Source of the DNA: Cercis canadensis
Taxonomy: Eukaryota > Streptophyta > Magnoliopsida > Fabales > Fabaceae
Assembly: GCA_003255065.1 (NCBI GenBank)
Contig: QAOA01002296.1
Location: 154,227-218,226 of the forward strand
Length of the DNA stretch: 64,000 bases
Direction of reading: 5' to 3'
In this document: positions 1 to 9,963 of the stretch, piece after piece
Numbering within the stretch: position 1 is the stretch's first letter
How the letters are laid out: each line of letters opens with the position of its first letter
Notes under the pieces: model-generated
Databases searched by the model: none
Seen by the model: only the letters and a program-made list of their open reading frames with translations
Told to the model about the DNA's origin: nothing
Position numbers and translations under genes: made by a program

Positions 1-260
1 TGGGTTTTATTTATTGCTTCCTTTCTTCATTTACAGAGGATGCCTCAAATAGGTTCCAATTCCAACCGACATATATGAGATATTCCTTTTTTTTTTTTTT
101 TTTAATCAAGAATCTGAACCTGATTTCAGATAAATCAAATTTATTAAACTTGTAAGGAGTTATTTTTATTCTCCAAACACCTATAACTATAATTTTATAT
201 GTGGAAGCACTTTAAAACTCTCATTTTATCAATGAAAAATTTCTAACATAATATTATTTT

Positions 261-810
261 GGCTTAATTGTAATTTTGGTTTCTCTATTTTAACCACTTG
301 AACGTTTTGGTCCCCCTTCTTTAAAAATGAACTATTGAGTCCTTCTATATTCATAAAATGTACAAGTTTAGTCCATTTATCTTTAAGTCAAAATTCTTAG
401 GTTTATTTTAAGGTGTAAAGTTTTCTGATTTATAATCTCACCGTTCATATTGAAGAGCTACGTCTTGTAAATCTTTTCATTAAATTTCAGCTCAATCTAA
501 CGGTAAATAAGTCTAAATTTTTAGTTAGATGAAAACTTATGGTTTTGGTATTTTGGGCTGAGTTTCACCGTTAGACCGAGCTCAAATTTAGTGAGAAGGT
601 TCACAAGATGTAGCCCTTCAATCTGAACGGTGGGATTATGAATCAGAGAACTTTACACCTTGAAATAAATCTAAGAATTTTGACTTAAAGATAAATGGAC
701 TAAACTTGTACATTTTATGAATATAGAAAGACTTAATAGTTCATTTTTAAAGAAGGGGAACCAAAACGTTCAAGTAGTTAAAATAGGGGGACCAAAATTG
801 CAATTAAGCC
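261..810. mobile_element. MULE-type foldback MITE with perfect 9-bp target duplication
   Basis: This 550-bp element is almost entirely palindromic. It begins GGCTTAATTGTAATTTTGG and ends with the reverse complement of that motif (CCAAAATTGCAATTAAGCC, 792-810), and the two arms of roughly 240 bp pair throughout, meeting near 535-545. The flanks are a perfect 9-bp direct repeat, TATTATTTT, at 252-260 and 811-819. Nine-base target duplications with long terminal inverted repeats are the hallmark of Mutator-like elements. No coding capacity is visible, so it is a non-autonomous derivative. The superfamily assignment rests on the duplication length and arm length. Confidence 0.85.
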
Positions 811-1027
811 TATTATTTTCTTAGAAAAAGAGCCTTGAGATATTATAAATGCTGCTCAAACTTTTTTCTTTTAACGATTTTCCTTTTACCTTAGATAAAT
901 GGAGAAAAATCAATTTGTCTGTAAAGTGATTTTGAGATGTTCTCACTTCTCAAATTTTCCAATTTTATATTTAAATTCTAAGTAGTAATCAAAAATACTA
1001 AAAAAGTAATAAAGTACAAAAAGTTGA

Positions 1028-2893
1028 GGAGCAAGTCTTTGAATATTATACTTTTAGAAAAAAAATTTATACATACGATAATTCTCAAACAATTGTCATG
1101 GATATAACAAAAAAAAAAATTTAATGGTGAGTGTCGAATTTTGAAAAGAAAGTGTCAAATTTTGGCAAAAAAATTAGTTGAGTGCCAAATTTTAAATTTT
1201 TGTTTTTTAATTTTTTTTTAAATGTCAAAAAAAAATTAATTAAAAAGTGATTGTCGGATTTTTAAGGGAGAGGGATGCCAAATTTTAATAAAAAAATCAG
1301 TTGTCGAACTTTAAGGTTTTTTTTTAAAAAAAAAAAAGTTGAATTTTGGTCTTCAATGCATTCCCACATTTTTATTTCCTTATCCTCCTGATATAGAAAA
1401 ATATATGTTTCATTTCATGTTAGAATCTGAAATTGTTGAGACCCACAAAGTGAACCTTTGTGAAGCAAAATAATAAGCACGCAACGGCAACGCCACACCA
1501 TTTCATGTGCGTGCGTACAAACAGTGTCACCTCTTGCGCAAGGTTAATAGTAAGCAACTCCGGCTATGATCGCCACCAAAAGCACCTTACACATTAGATA
1601 ATCACTTTCACATACAATAAATTAACAAACACTTGTCATCTTCCTTTTTTTTCACATAAGATTAAAATCAACAAAAGATGAAAAGGAAAACACTTTAATC
1701 TAAAAATTGGGTCCCAACTTCATGATTTTCTCTAAGATTTGTCGTGCCTATTTCCTGGACGGTCTTTTTTGTAGGACAACACTTGCACAACTCAACCCTA
1801 ACTTGAACCATGTCAACATGGCATCCTCAAAACCCGGTTTTTCTCCTCCTCTGAACCGGTTGCAGGCCACTGGTCCAATTCCCGGTCTGAGAACACTCGC
1901 CCTGTGAGAAGCTCCAGCAACAGGATACCATATGAGTACACGTCCCACTTGGGGCTGGGCTTGATGTTTTGCAGTGACTCTGGTGCTTGATAGCTTAATT
2001 GAGTCCCAGTTGATGAACCCATTGGTGCGTAGGGGCTCGCACCAATTGGGAGGTCTTGTTGGTTTCTTTGGGGTACCAAATTCCGAGCTGAAACACTTCC
2101 TCTCTGATTGATGCTGGATAAGAGGAGCCGGTCTAGGCCAAAATCGCTGATTATGGGTTCCATTTCTGAGTTTAATAGGATGTTGCTGGGTTTAATGTTG
2201 TCATGCACGTGTTCTTTCTCATGGATGAAAGCTAAGGCTCTAGCAACCCCTTTTGCTATCTTGAACCGAACCTCCAAGGGCAAGTTAAAAGGGGATGACC
2301 CTGTTCTTCCTGAATCAAGCAAATATCACAAAGTAATTCATCAAGTAATTGCTTTTTTGTTCATATTTTAAAAAATAAAAAAGCCCACATAACATAGGGA
2401 AAGAAACTTACTAATTAAATTTAATTGGGTTAAGAAATGCAAGATTTTGATAAAGAACAGAGCAAACTTACTGTGATTGATGCTAGTGAGGCTGGCATTA
2501 GGGACATAGGCACATATTACAAGCTTCTCATCATCTCCTCAGTAGAACCCACGAATCTTCGGCACTACATGCAATTTGAAGACCAAAATTCGACTTTCAA
2601 AACAAAACAAAACAAAAAAAAAAAAATCAAACCTCAAAATTCGACACTCAACTGATTTTTTTTTACAAAATTTGGCACCCTTCCCCCTTAAAATGCAAAA
2701 CTCATTTTTTAATTAAAAAAAACAAAAAAATAAAAATTCGACACTCAACTAATTTTTGTCAAAATTTGGTATTCCCTTTTCAAAATTCGACACTCACCAT
2801 TAAAAAAAAACAGTTGTATCCATGGCAATTGTTTGAGAACTACCATATGTATGGAATTTCTTTCTTAAAGTACAATATTCAAATACTTGCTCC
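1028..2893. mobile_element. Pack-MULE carrying a receptor-kinase gene fragment
   Basis: Long terminal inverted repeats of about 330 bp lie at 1028-1360 and 2570-2893, outer ends GGAGCAAG and CTTGCTCC. They share distinctive blocks such as GGTGAGTGTCGAATTTTGAA and GAATTTTGGTCTTCAA in inverted order. The flanking nonamers AAAAGTTGA (1019-1027) and AGAAGTTAA (2894-2902) match at 7 of 9 positions, consistent with an aged Mutator target duplication. Between the repeats lies a captured piece of an LRR receptor kinase gene (1748-2569) that begins right at the inner edge of the right repeat and keeps an intron, so genomic DNA rather than mRNA was captured. No transposase is seen; this is the structure of a Pack-MULE. 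Confidence 0.8.
1748..2569 (-). pseudogene. Captured, broken LRR receptor-like kinase fragment
   Basis: On the minus strand a 5' exon (2569-2472) reads as the end of the kinase N-lobe, with key words RGFY, GDDEKLVI and YVPNASL, followed by a GTAAGT donor. An acceptor at 2310 opens a second exon (2309 onward) encoding GSSPFNLPLEVRFKIAKGV, the catalytic-loop relative HVHDNIKPSN, a DFG motif, APESLQNIKPSPKWDVYSYG and ELLTG. This is the C-lobe of the At4g34220-like LRR-RLK group, whose members often have non-canonical catalytic loops. It is broken: a TGA replaces the usual tryptophan in RGFYWG (about 2535), a deletion plus frameshift near 1813 separates ELLTG...NRVLRM from the last segment EDAMLTWFKLGLSCAS, and a stop follows QKRPSRK. 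There is no signal peptide, LRR or membrane segment because these lie outside the captured piece. A functional product is unlikely. Confidence 0.85.
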
Positions 2894-2902
2894 AGAAGTT
2901 AA

Positions 2903-3383
2903 GGGAGAATAGGCTTAATCACTAAGTGTCCAAAAATATTAAAATGCCCCTTATGTATAAAATAAATAAAATATTTTTTAATAATATAATTATTATGTTT
3001 ATATATATAATTATTATATTTTTTTATGAACATAATAACTACATAATAAATAAAATAACTACATAACACAAATAATTTAATCATTTTACCTTTTGGTTTT
3101 CCATCGATGTCTGAGCTTCGCTCTACTAATCTGATTTTGAGTCGAAAAGGACTACAAGGACGGCAAAGCTCTCCCAATAGACGTAGCTGTATACCCAATG
3201 ACTTGAATTTAAGACTCTTGGTTAAGTTAGAACACCCCCTTACCAGGTGATCTACACGCTTGTTGGTATTTAATCATTTTACCTAATGTAACATATACTT
3301 ACTTAAAAATTTGTCACCTTTTAACATTTTTTTTAGTTTTGTAGGTTCTAGAACTTGATTGGAATCAATTGACAAGTATAAGA
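2903..3383. other. AT-rich intergenic spacer
   Basis: Between the Pack-MULE and the next inverted-repeat element. I see only AT-rich sequence and a short mixed-composition stretch near 3110-3240. No ORF here resembles a gene. Confidence 0.6.
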
Positions 3384-4032
3384 GTATTTTGACTTAAATA
3401 TTACATTTTTATAAATTTTTTATACATTTATAATACTTTTAAATTTATTTACTTTAATATTATACTTTTTAAAAAATTAAAAACTAAAAAAAAATAAATT
3501 TCGAAGCAGTGAGCCCCACTAAACACATCGTAAACCAGCCAATATGTCCTCACCAAACACACTGCGGCCCACGTGGCGTGTCCATCAGAAAAATAGTTCT
3601 TCGTGATTAATTTAATGTGTATAATTTACAAAAGCTAGCACGAAGAATCTAGAAAAAAAAAATAGAACAGAGATAAAGTAGCAGGTAAGATGGTATATAT
3701 ATAAGTTGGGCATGCACAGGAAAACCGCCTATGTTTGTTTGGGTGTGCAAGGGGGAAGTGGGAAACTGTTCCGTGCCGGAGTTTCTAACAGGATCCGGAA
3801 TTCAAACTCGTACAAGCAAACAAATGAAAAAAAAAAATGGACACACCACATGCGCCGACAGCGTGTCGGTGGGAACATGTCAGCTGGCTCACGACATGAT
3901 TAGTAGGGCCCATTGCTCTAAAAAAAATTAGTTTTTAATTTTTTAAAAATATAATATTAAGATAAATAAGTTTAAAAGTGTTATAAATATGTAAAAAAAT
4001 TATAAAAATATAATATTTAGATTAAAGTGCCT
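3384..4032. mobile_element. Inverted-repeat element, copy A, with GC-rich CACGTG-bearing core
   Basis: The AT-rich left arm (3384-3530) and right arm (3910-4032) are imperfect inverted copies; both carry the block TTAAAAAATTAAAAACTAA and a following (C)CACTAA / CCTACTAA motif in inverted order. Possible target repeats AGTATAAGA (3375-3383) and AATATAAGA (4033-4041) match at 8 of 9. The core is unlike the arms: it is GC-richer, contains CCACGTGG (3569-3576), GCGTGTCC and a CCGACAGCGTGTCGG palindrome near 3857-3871. The same architecture recurs at about 8586-9020. No coding potential is apparent. Confidence 0.65.
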
Positions 4033-5373
4033 AATATAAGATATAATATTAGAAAAAAAAAATTAATGGGGTTTGGGCCAAGGCCCTTATAGGCAAACTG
4101 TTGTTGTTTTCACTTTTCAGTGTGGACGTTCAACCATTTCGGCCCTTGACAGTCTAATCCCTTCTTCATTCAATTTTAAGTCCCACTAGTTATGGCCCAA
4201 CGGAATAAATACCATTAGCAATGACCTTCTAGGAATTATTCTCTATGTTAATTAATTAGCAAAGAAAGTAAAAACTAAAAATAAAATTCTTAATCTTTCA
4301 ACATTTTCAGTTTGATGTCTATATTTTGTAAAGTGATCATATCTCATATTGTCTGCATGATTTCTCCCTTGTAGTGTGATTTTCTTTTTCTTGAAAATGG
4401 TGATTATCCTTTAGATTGTTCTTGAATTATTTAAAGGCTTTACGATGAATCAGTTAAATTATCCTATAACCTCTATCTTGTTATATGCTCTGATTATAAA
4501 ATGTGTGTTACAATCTTTTATGTTGGCCAACAGGGAGTAAAACTAATTGTAGGCTAAAAGTGGTAATATGCAAGTTTTCAAAGATAATACTTTGTTATTT
4601 TTTGTTGTTGTATAATTCAGGAAAAAAGAGAAAAAAAAACCACTAAAGCATAACAAATACAAAAAATTTGAAAAATCAAGTCACTTAATATGTATTAGAA
4701 CCTCAAATTATTGATAGAATTTGAATTGAACAAGGTCAAAGATCCATATGAATATCTTTTCTGACAATAAATTTTTGACCTTGTTAAATTCAACTTTGAC
4801 AACATTTTGGGGGTTATTACATACTGGGTGACTTGATTTTTTTTTAGATCTTTGTAATAATACTAAAATTAACTCTATTTTAATGGAGGGTAATTAACAT
4901 TTGTTTTTGGTACAATGGCAATAAGAAAGTTAGAACTCTTGACTTCTTACAAACTACTTAAATCCCTCGTCACTAAATAACATTTAATGACTTTATAAAG
5001 ATGTAATTTGAATAATTGAAAAAATAAAATGTGACAATGAATATTGCGTTGAACAATAATGTTATAAGAATTATTTTTAAATTTTTTATTAAATAAATAG
5101 AACTAAATTTTTTAATGGTGAATTATTTTTTAAAATTGATTTATCTGATCGATATGTTTATATAATAAATTTCGTACAGTAGAAGTTCATCTATCTTTGT
5201 GTCTTGTGATACTTTTTCATTTATATAAAAACACACTAATTCAGTTCAAGTACTGAGACAAAATCTAAAAGTCAAACAGCATAAAAGCACAAACCGTACG
5301 AATGAAGTACAAAATGATAATGTAATGACGTATAATGTTCATGTAAATTAATGTTAACATGCTTGTCCATAAA
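4033..5373. other. Repeat-bearing intergenic region
   Basis: No gene is apparent. A small foldback lies at about 4670-4850: AATCAAGTCACTTAATATGT near 4674 is mirrored by the complement of ACATACTGGGTGACTTGATT near 4820. Its end sequence, with the phrase GACTTGATT...GATCTTTGTAATAATAC, resembles the MITE family at 5381-5735. The rest is unremarkable AT-rich sequence. Confidence 0.5.
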
Positions 5374-5380
5374 TATATAA

Positions 5381-5735
5381 TGGTGAAGGCTAAGTTATAC
5401 TCCCTGGGTTGGGTTGGGTGGATTCAAGTAGCACTTATTCAATGGTTTTGGTGTTATTACGAAGACCTCAAAAAATTGAGTCATACAATATGTGTCAATA
5501 TATATAGTTTTTTATAAAATATAAGAACGACATGATATAAAAAAATGTGTTAGGAAATAACTTTTTAATTTTATTTTTTGGCACGTTTTTTTATATTATA
5601 ATGTTCTTACATTTTATAAAAAATTGTGTGTTCTAGTATATATTAAGTGACTTAATTTTTCGAGATATTTACAATGACATTAAAATTATATTGTAAATCC
5701 ACCCCAAAAGGGAAGTGGTAGCTTAGCCCTCACCA
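5381..5735. mobile_element. MITE with TGGTGARGGCTAAG ends and 7-bp target duplication
   Basis: The 355-bp element starts TGGTGAAGGCTAAG and ends with CTTAGCCCTCACCA, the inverted form of the same word. Internal arms also pair: AAAATTGAGTCATACAATAT and GACTTAATTTTTCGAGAT, and the pair ATAAGAACGACATGATATAA / TTATATTATAATGTTCTTA around the centre near 5570. It is flanked by a perfect TATATAA on both sides (5374-5380 and 5736-5742). It has no ORF. Related copies or fragments occur at about 28870-29145 and 59384-59860. Confidence 0.75.
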
Positions 5736-5956
5736 TATATAATCCCTAGGACTGTTTTTTGTCAACGTTTCCACAATATCATTCCGGTGAAGGAGATGAT
5801 AATGTTGAATTCTCACTTTTGTGGGAATGTATTTCTTTAAATCCTTTTTCTCTATTGTTTTAGTCTGATTTGAATTCTTTTCTTCTTTTTTTTTATAGCA
5901 AAAATAATAGTAAAAATAAATTATTTTAATATTATCGAGTAAAACGTCAATTACAA

Positions 5957-6008
5957 GCTTAAGATTCCACGAGATGACAGATGCTTAAGATTCCACGAGA
6001 TGACAGAT
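5957..6008. repeat. 26-bp tandem duplication
   Basis: The unit GCTTAAGATTCCACGAGATG plus ACAGAT occurs twice in direct tandem, at 5957-5982 and 5983-6008, with no mismatch. It lies in noncoding sequence upstream of the small gene at 6812. Confidence 0.9.
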
Positions 6009-6390
6009 AAAGGCCCACCCAAAAAAATTATTTCAAGCTTCTTTCCTTGAAGCTCATATTTAGCTCAACTATTTCAAGGTTAATGATACCTCTCATAATA
6101 CTTGATGTCAAGAGTTTAATTTTTCTCATATGTTTTTTATTTTTTTAGCGCATTACACTCCTTTTATTAAAAGAAATTAATACACTATTTTCCGTTATGA
6201 ATAATTAATGGCTAAATTCAAAGGAACAAACAGGAACATTTTCCGTACACGAAACAGAAACATTATCTTAAAAGCAAATGATTAAGGTAAGAGATTTGAC
6301 TTAAATACACATTATTTATAATAGCCATTAGAATATAAATTGGTAAGCCGATAATTATACAATAAAAAATCTTTTGTCTTATACATGTGT

Positions 6391-6430
6391 GAGAGAGACT
6401 GAGACTGAGACTGAGACTGAGACTGAGAGG
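6391..6430. repeat. GAGACT hexanucleotide microsatellite
   Basis: About five copies of GAGACT follow a short GA run. The array lies roughly 400 bases upstream of the ATG at 6812, in the presumed promoter or leader of that gene. Confidence 0.9.
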
Positions 6431-6811
6431 GCCTAATCTCTTACCATATGCGTGGTCTGCCTTCCATGCTCTTAATGCTCACCTGTTAACAAACTGACAA
6501 CCAACAGTTATATTCACTCATATATTCAACCCTACTAGTTTCTCTTCTCCTCTCACCTCAATCTTCTTTTCTATCTCTTTTGCAGAGTCACACATATAAA
6601 CTAACCCCCTCTCTTCTTCTTCCACACCAACAGCTTCTTTTTCCTTCCCACCCCTTTGGTGGAGTTCTTCAATTGCCAAAACCAGGGTTGCCTAAATCAG
6701 TGCTGGGTTTTCCTTCACAAAGGTTCTTCCTTTTTCCTTTTCCCTCTAATTTTTTCTTCCGGGTTTTCAATTTTTCTCATGATTTTTTGCTTTTGAGCAG
6801 AATCAGCAAGG

Positions 6812-7009
6812 ATGGTGATGATGGGTCTGGGCAGATTAGTAGTGACTCTGAAATCTAAAATAAGGTCATTGAAGATGAAGAAGCCTTATGATAAGATGGA
6901 AAAGAGTGAGAGTATGAGAGTGGAGATAAGAAGCAGGAAGGCAAGAAAACTTATTGAGGAGACTCTCAAAATTGCTGATTCTCCCAAGACTAAAACTTTC
7001 GCCTTCTGA
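6812..7009 (+). CDS. Small basic protein of unknown function, 65 residues
   Basis: The frame opens at ATG 6812 (alternative starts at 6818 and 6821) and ends at TGA 7007-7009. The product is short, lysine/arginine-rich and apparently intronless. The N-terminal part (GLGRLVVTLKSKIRSLKMKK) could form an amphipathic helix; the second half holds RVEIRSRKARKLIEETLKIA, also strongly helical, followed by DSPKTKTFAF at the end. No signal peptide or membrane segment is seen. Evidence that it is real: it is a coherent charged protein in a stretch with a pyrimidine-rich, leader-like 5' region (6540-6800), a TATA-like ATATATTC near 6518, and a CT-rich 3' region after the stop. I have an impression of similar small proteins in other dicots but cannot verify it, and I assign no function. 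A leader intron ending at TTTTGCAG (about 6585) or TTTTGAGCAG (6800) is possible. Confidence 0.6.
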   Translation: MVMMGLGRLVVTLKSKIRSLKMKKPYDKMEKSESMRVEIRSRKARKLIEETLKIADSPKTKTFAF

Positions 7010-8585
7010 TTACTCTCTCCTCTGAACAAGTTTCAGTGTTTCTCTTTAATAAGGTTCTCTTTCTTCATATAAATGTACCTTGAATGTTATCAGTTTTCTC
7101 CTTTAATGCCTCTTTTATCTCTCTCTTCTTCCCTCAACATATATCATCCAAGAAGCATGTGCTGATGCTTATTGTATATAATTCTAGAATTCACCTATTT
7201 ACAATGTGAAATGAGCAACTTATATAGTTATCAAGTATGCAAGGCTTGCAGAACAAGTGTGATTCTTTAATTTCCAGCCTTTGCTTACATAAATTAGAAG
7301 CAAACGGAGAACAAGTTAAATAAAAATAATTTTTTTTAGGAAAAAACATTTATTTATTTATTTTATATGTTTTAGGAAAAACCATTTATCTTTTACCCTA
7401 TTTTTCACTATGCTTATCCTATGAATTATGATACATACACGTTGCAATACTTCACCAAGGTACAATTTATGTACACAAAAGGAATTTATCATTTTTTTAT
7501 TGATTGAAATAAACTATATGTATATAATTATACACAAGCACACACAATATAAATAATTTAGAGATCTCTTATAAAGGTTGAGGTTCTAAGTTTGAATTCT
7601 CGTTCCCTCATATCTTAAATTAAGAAAAAAAATCTTTATAACGATATTTTTTTTTTAAAAAATACTCTATATGGGTAATTTTATCATTTACATTATTTCT
7701 ATTCTCCATAGATTAATGATTTAGTAATTGAAATTGATAGAAATATTATTATTATTTTTGTTAAAAAAGTGCAATTTTTTTTTCTAATAATACTACTTAG
7801 GCTACATAACTACATACTACTTAGACAATTAATATAATTTAAACTTACTTGACTCATTAATTTAAATTTTATAAGATTTCACTGAAATTTTAATTCAAAT
7901 GGTGATACAACTTCGCACTGATTTACAATTATCTTTATTTAAATCTTTTTTGGGAGCTTAGGAGGGATAGGAGCTAGAATATTCGAAGAATCTCTTCAAG
8001 TGAGAGGATATATTTATGTATAGAAGCCTCACACCCAGAAAATTGTTTTATGCAAACATATATTTTTATATATATGTACACACTAGTCACTAGGGGGTTA
8101 ATATAATACTTAATAGTATGTTCTTAACTACCATTCTACTAATTGAATGTTCTTAACTACCATTCCACTAATTGATAACTTATCAAAGCCAAAACACTAT
8201 TTTGATGATGAAGGAAACATGTATACAAGAGAGAGAGTTATGGCAAAGCTTAGAATATGAATATATATAGTTGATGTCCAACAAGACTGTGATAAAGCTG
8301 CAAAAGAAAATGGGATTATCCCATTGTTGAAGGGATAAAGAACCCACTCACTAGTCACTAGTCACTGCTATATCAGCTTTACCAGAACAGTACAATAGAA
8401 CCTTTAATCTAGGTCAAATAAGTGATGAAAAAGGGATCAACAACAAAATAAATTAAAAAAATAAAAATAAAGTAAGGGATGAATATGGGATAGCATTAAG
8501 CTAGGACCCCACAATACTGTCTTGTTATATTTTATTTTTGTTGGATCATCTTTATGTTGTGTAAATACAACAATGAATGTCAAAT
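7010..8585. other. 3' region of the small gene, then AT-rich spacer
   Basis: The first 150-250 bases look like the 3' UTR of the small gene. The remainder is AT-rich intergenic DNA without a plausible gene. It holds a 29-bp tandem duplication: ATGTTCTTAACTACCATTCT plus ACTAATTGA at 8118-8146 is repeated with one change at 8147-8175. Confidence 0.6.
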
Positions 8586-9020
8586 TTTGACTTATTGACT
8601 TGAATATTATATTTTAATAACAAAATTATACATTTATAATACTTTTTAATTTAATTATCTAAATATTACAATTTTTAAAAAATTAAAAACAAATAAAAAT
8701 TGTTTAGACATGTGAGGACCACCAGACGCGCCAATAGCCACGTGATGTGTACACACATGGGACATGCCAATAGCCCATTGGCGTGTCCCTTCTTGTCATG
8801 TTTTCATTTCATTTTTTTTTTTAATTCTTATAGGCAACTGAAGAAAGGACACGTCGTGAGGCTATCGGCGTATCCGACGTGGAAACGCCACGTGGCTACT
8901 ACTGCATCTAGTAGTCCCTACGTGTCTGTTATGTTTTTTTTTTTGTTTTTAATTTTTTTAAAAAGTGTAATATTAAATAAAATAAGTTAAAAAATATAAT
9001 AAATATGTAAAATTGTTTCT
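8586..9020. mobile_element. Inverted-repeat element, copy B, with CACGTG-bearing core
   Basis: Same family as the element at 3384-4032. The left arm carries TTTTTAAAAAATTAAAAACA and the right arm its inverted relative (TGTTTTTAATTTTTTTAAAA), enclosing a GC-richer core at about 8705-8935. The core contains CACGTG at 8739-8744 and 8889-8894, GACACGTCGTGAGG, and two near-palindromic words around GCCAATAGCC/CCATTGGCGTGTCC. It shows no gene-like reading frame. Element ends are approximate and I could not settle a target duplication. Confidence 0.6.
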
Positions 9021-9546
9021 AAAATGCTGTATTCCAATCAAAGAATCATCAAATTTGTACATCAAATTTCTTTACGAGATTGACTTCAATTGTATGAATG
9101 AGATTTTAAGTGGAAAATTGTACTGTTTCAGTTTATGTTTGATGAAAAATTAATATCAAGCTGCCACATTTTGAATGAAAATGAATGTACCAAATGGTTA
9201 AATAGTTGGAAGAATCTTGCTATGAAAGCTTATAAATTTTGTACCATTAAAGAAAGTAGGTGATTTGTTACAATTTTTTGATATAGGATTGTTGTGAGGA
9301 ATGAGAAGCACTAACATAAGTAACAGGTTGCCTAAACCTCATCACAATTTGGATTATGTAATCATGACAATTCAAATAAGGCAATATTTTTCTTGTTGGA
9401 ATCTCTTACATATTACGTCAAGAATTAGTAAGTAGTTCATCTTATTTTAATTTTTATACTTTGTTATAAGAAAAAATATATAATGCACTAAAAGGAGAGT
9501 ATATATGATGGGAATAGAATTCTGACATCAAATATTCTGATTCTTA

Positions 9547-9963
9547 AAATTAAAAGAAGTGTCGTTAAACCTATAAATCATTGAGTATTGTACATCTAAA
9601 TTATTATAAAACCTAATTAGAAACTACATTTTTAAAGTATGGTTATAGAGTTAAAACTTGTCTAAGGGTTATAAGAAGTTATTTTAGTGGGGATAGCTAT
9701 GTCAGAGTGAGAATAAAGTTCAAAATACCCAGCATTGGCTGCACGTGAAAGAGANAAATTAAAAGAAGTGTCGTTAAACCTATAAATCACTGAGTATTGT
9801 ACATCTAAATTATTATAAAACCTAATTAGAAACTACATTTTTAAAGTATGGTTATAGAGTTAAAACTTGTCTAAGGGTTATAAGAAGTTATTTTAGTGGG
9901 GATAGCTATGTCAGAGTGAGAATAAAGTTCAAAATACCCAGCATTGGCTGCACGTGAAAGAGA
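9547..9963. repeat. 208-bp direct duplication around a single N
   Basis: 9547-9754 and 9756-9963 are the same sequence with one visible substitution (CATTGAG against CACTGAG), separated by a single N at 9755. The copy boundary coincides exactly with the N, which suggests two overlapping contig ends were placed side by side instead of being merged. Confidence 0.85.

Noticed and set aside
1707..2371. Plus-strand frames opposite the kinase fragment
   Set aside because: Antisense to clear kinase motifs on the minus strand; no independent features.
8700..8990. Plus-strand open frame of 96 codons
   Set aside because: It lies within the core and arm of an inverted-repeat element and is rich in homopolymer-encoded Phe and Leu; best explained by the GC-rich core.
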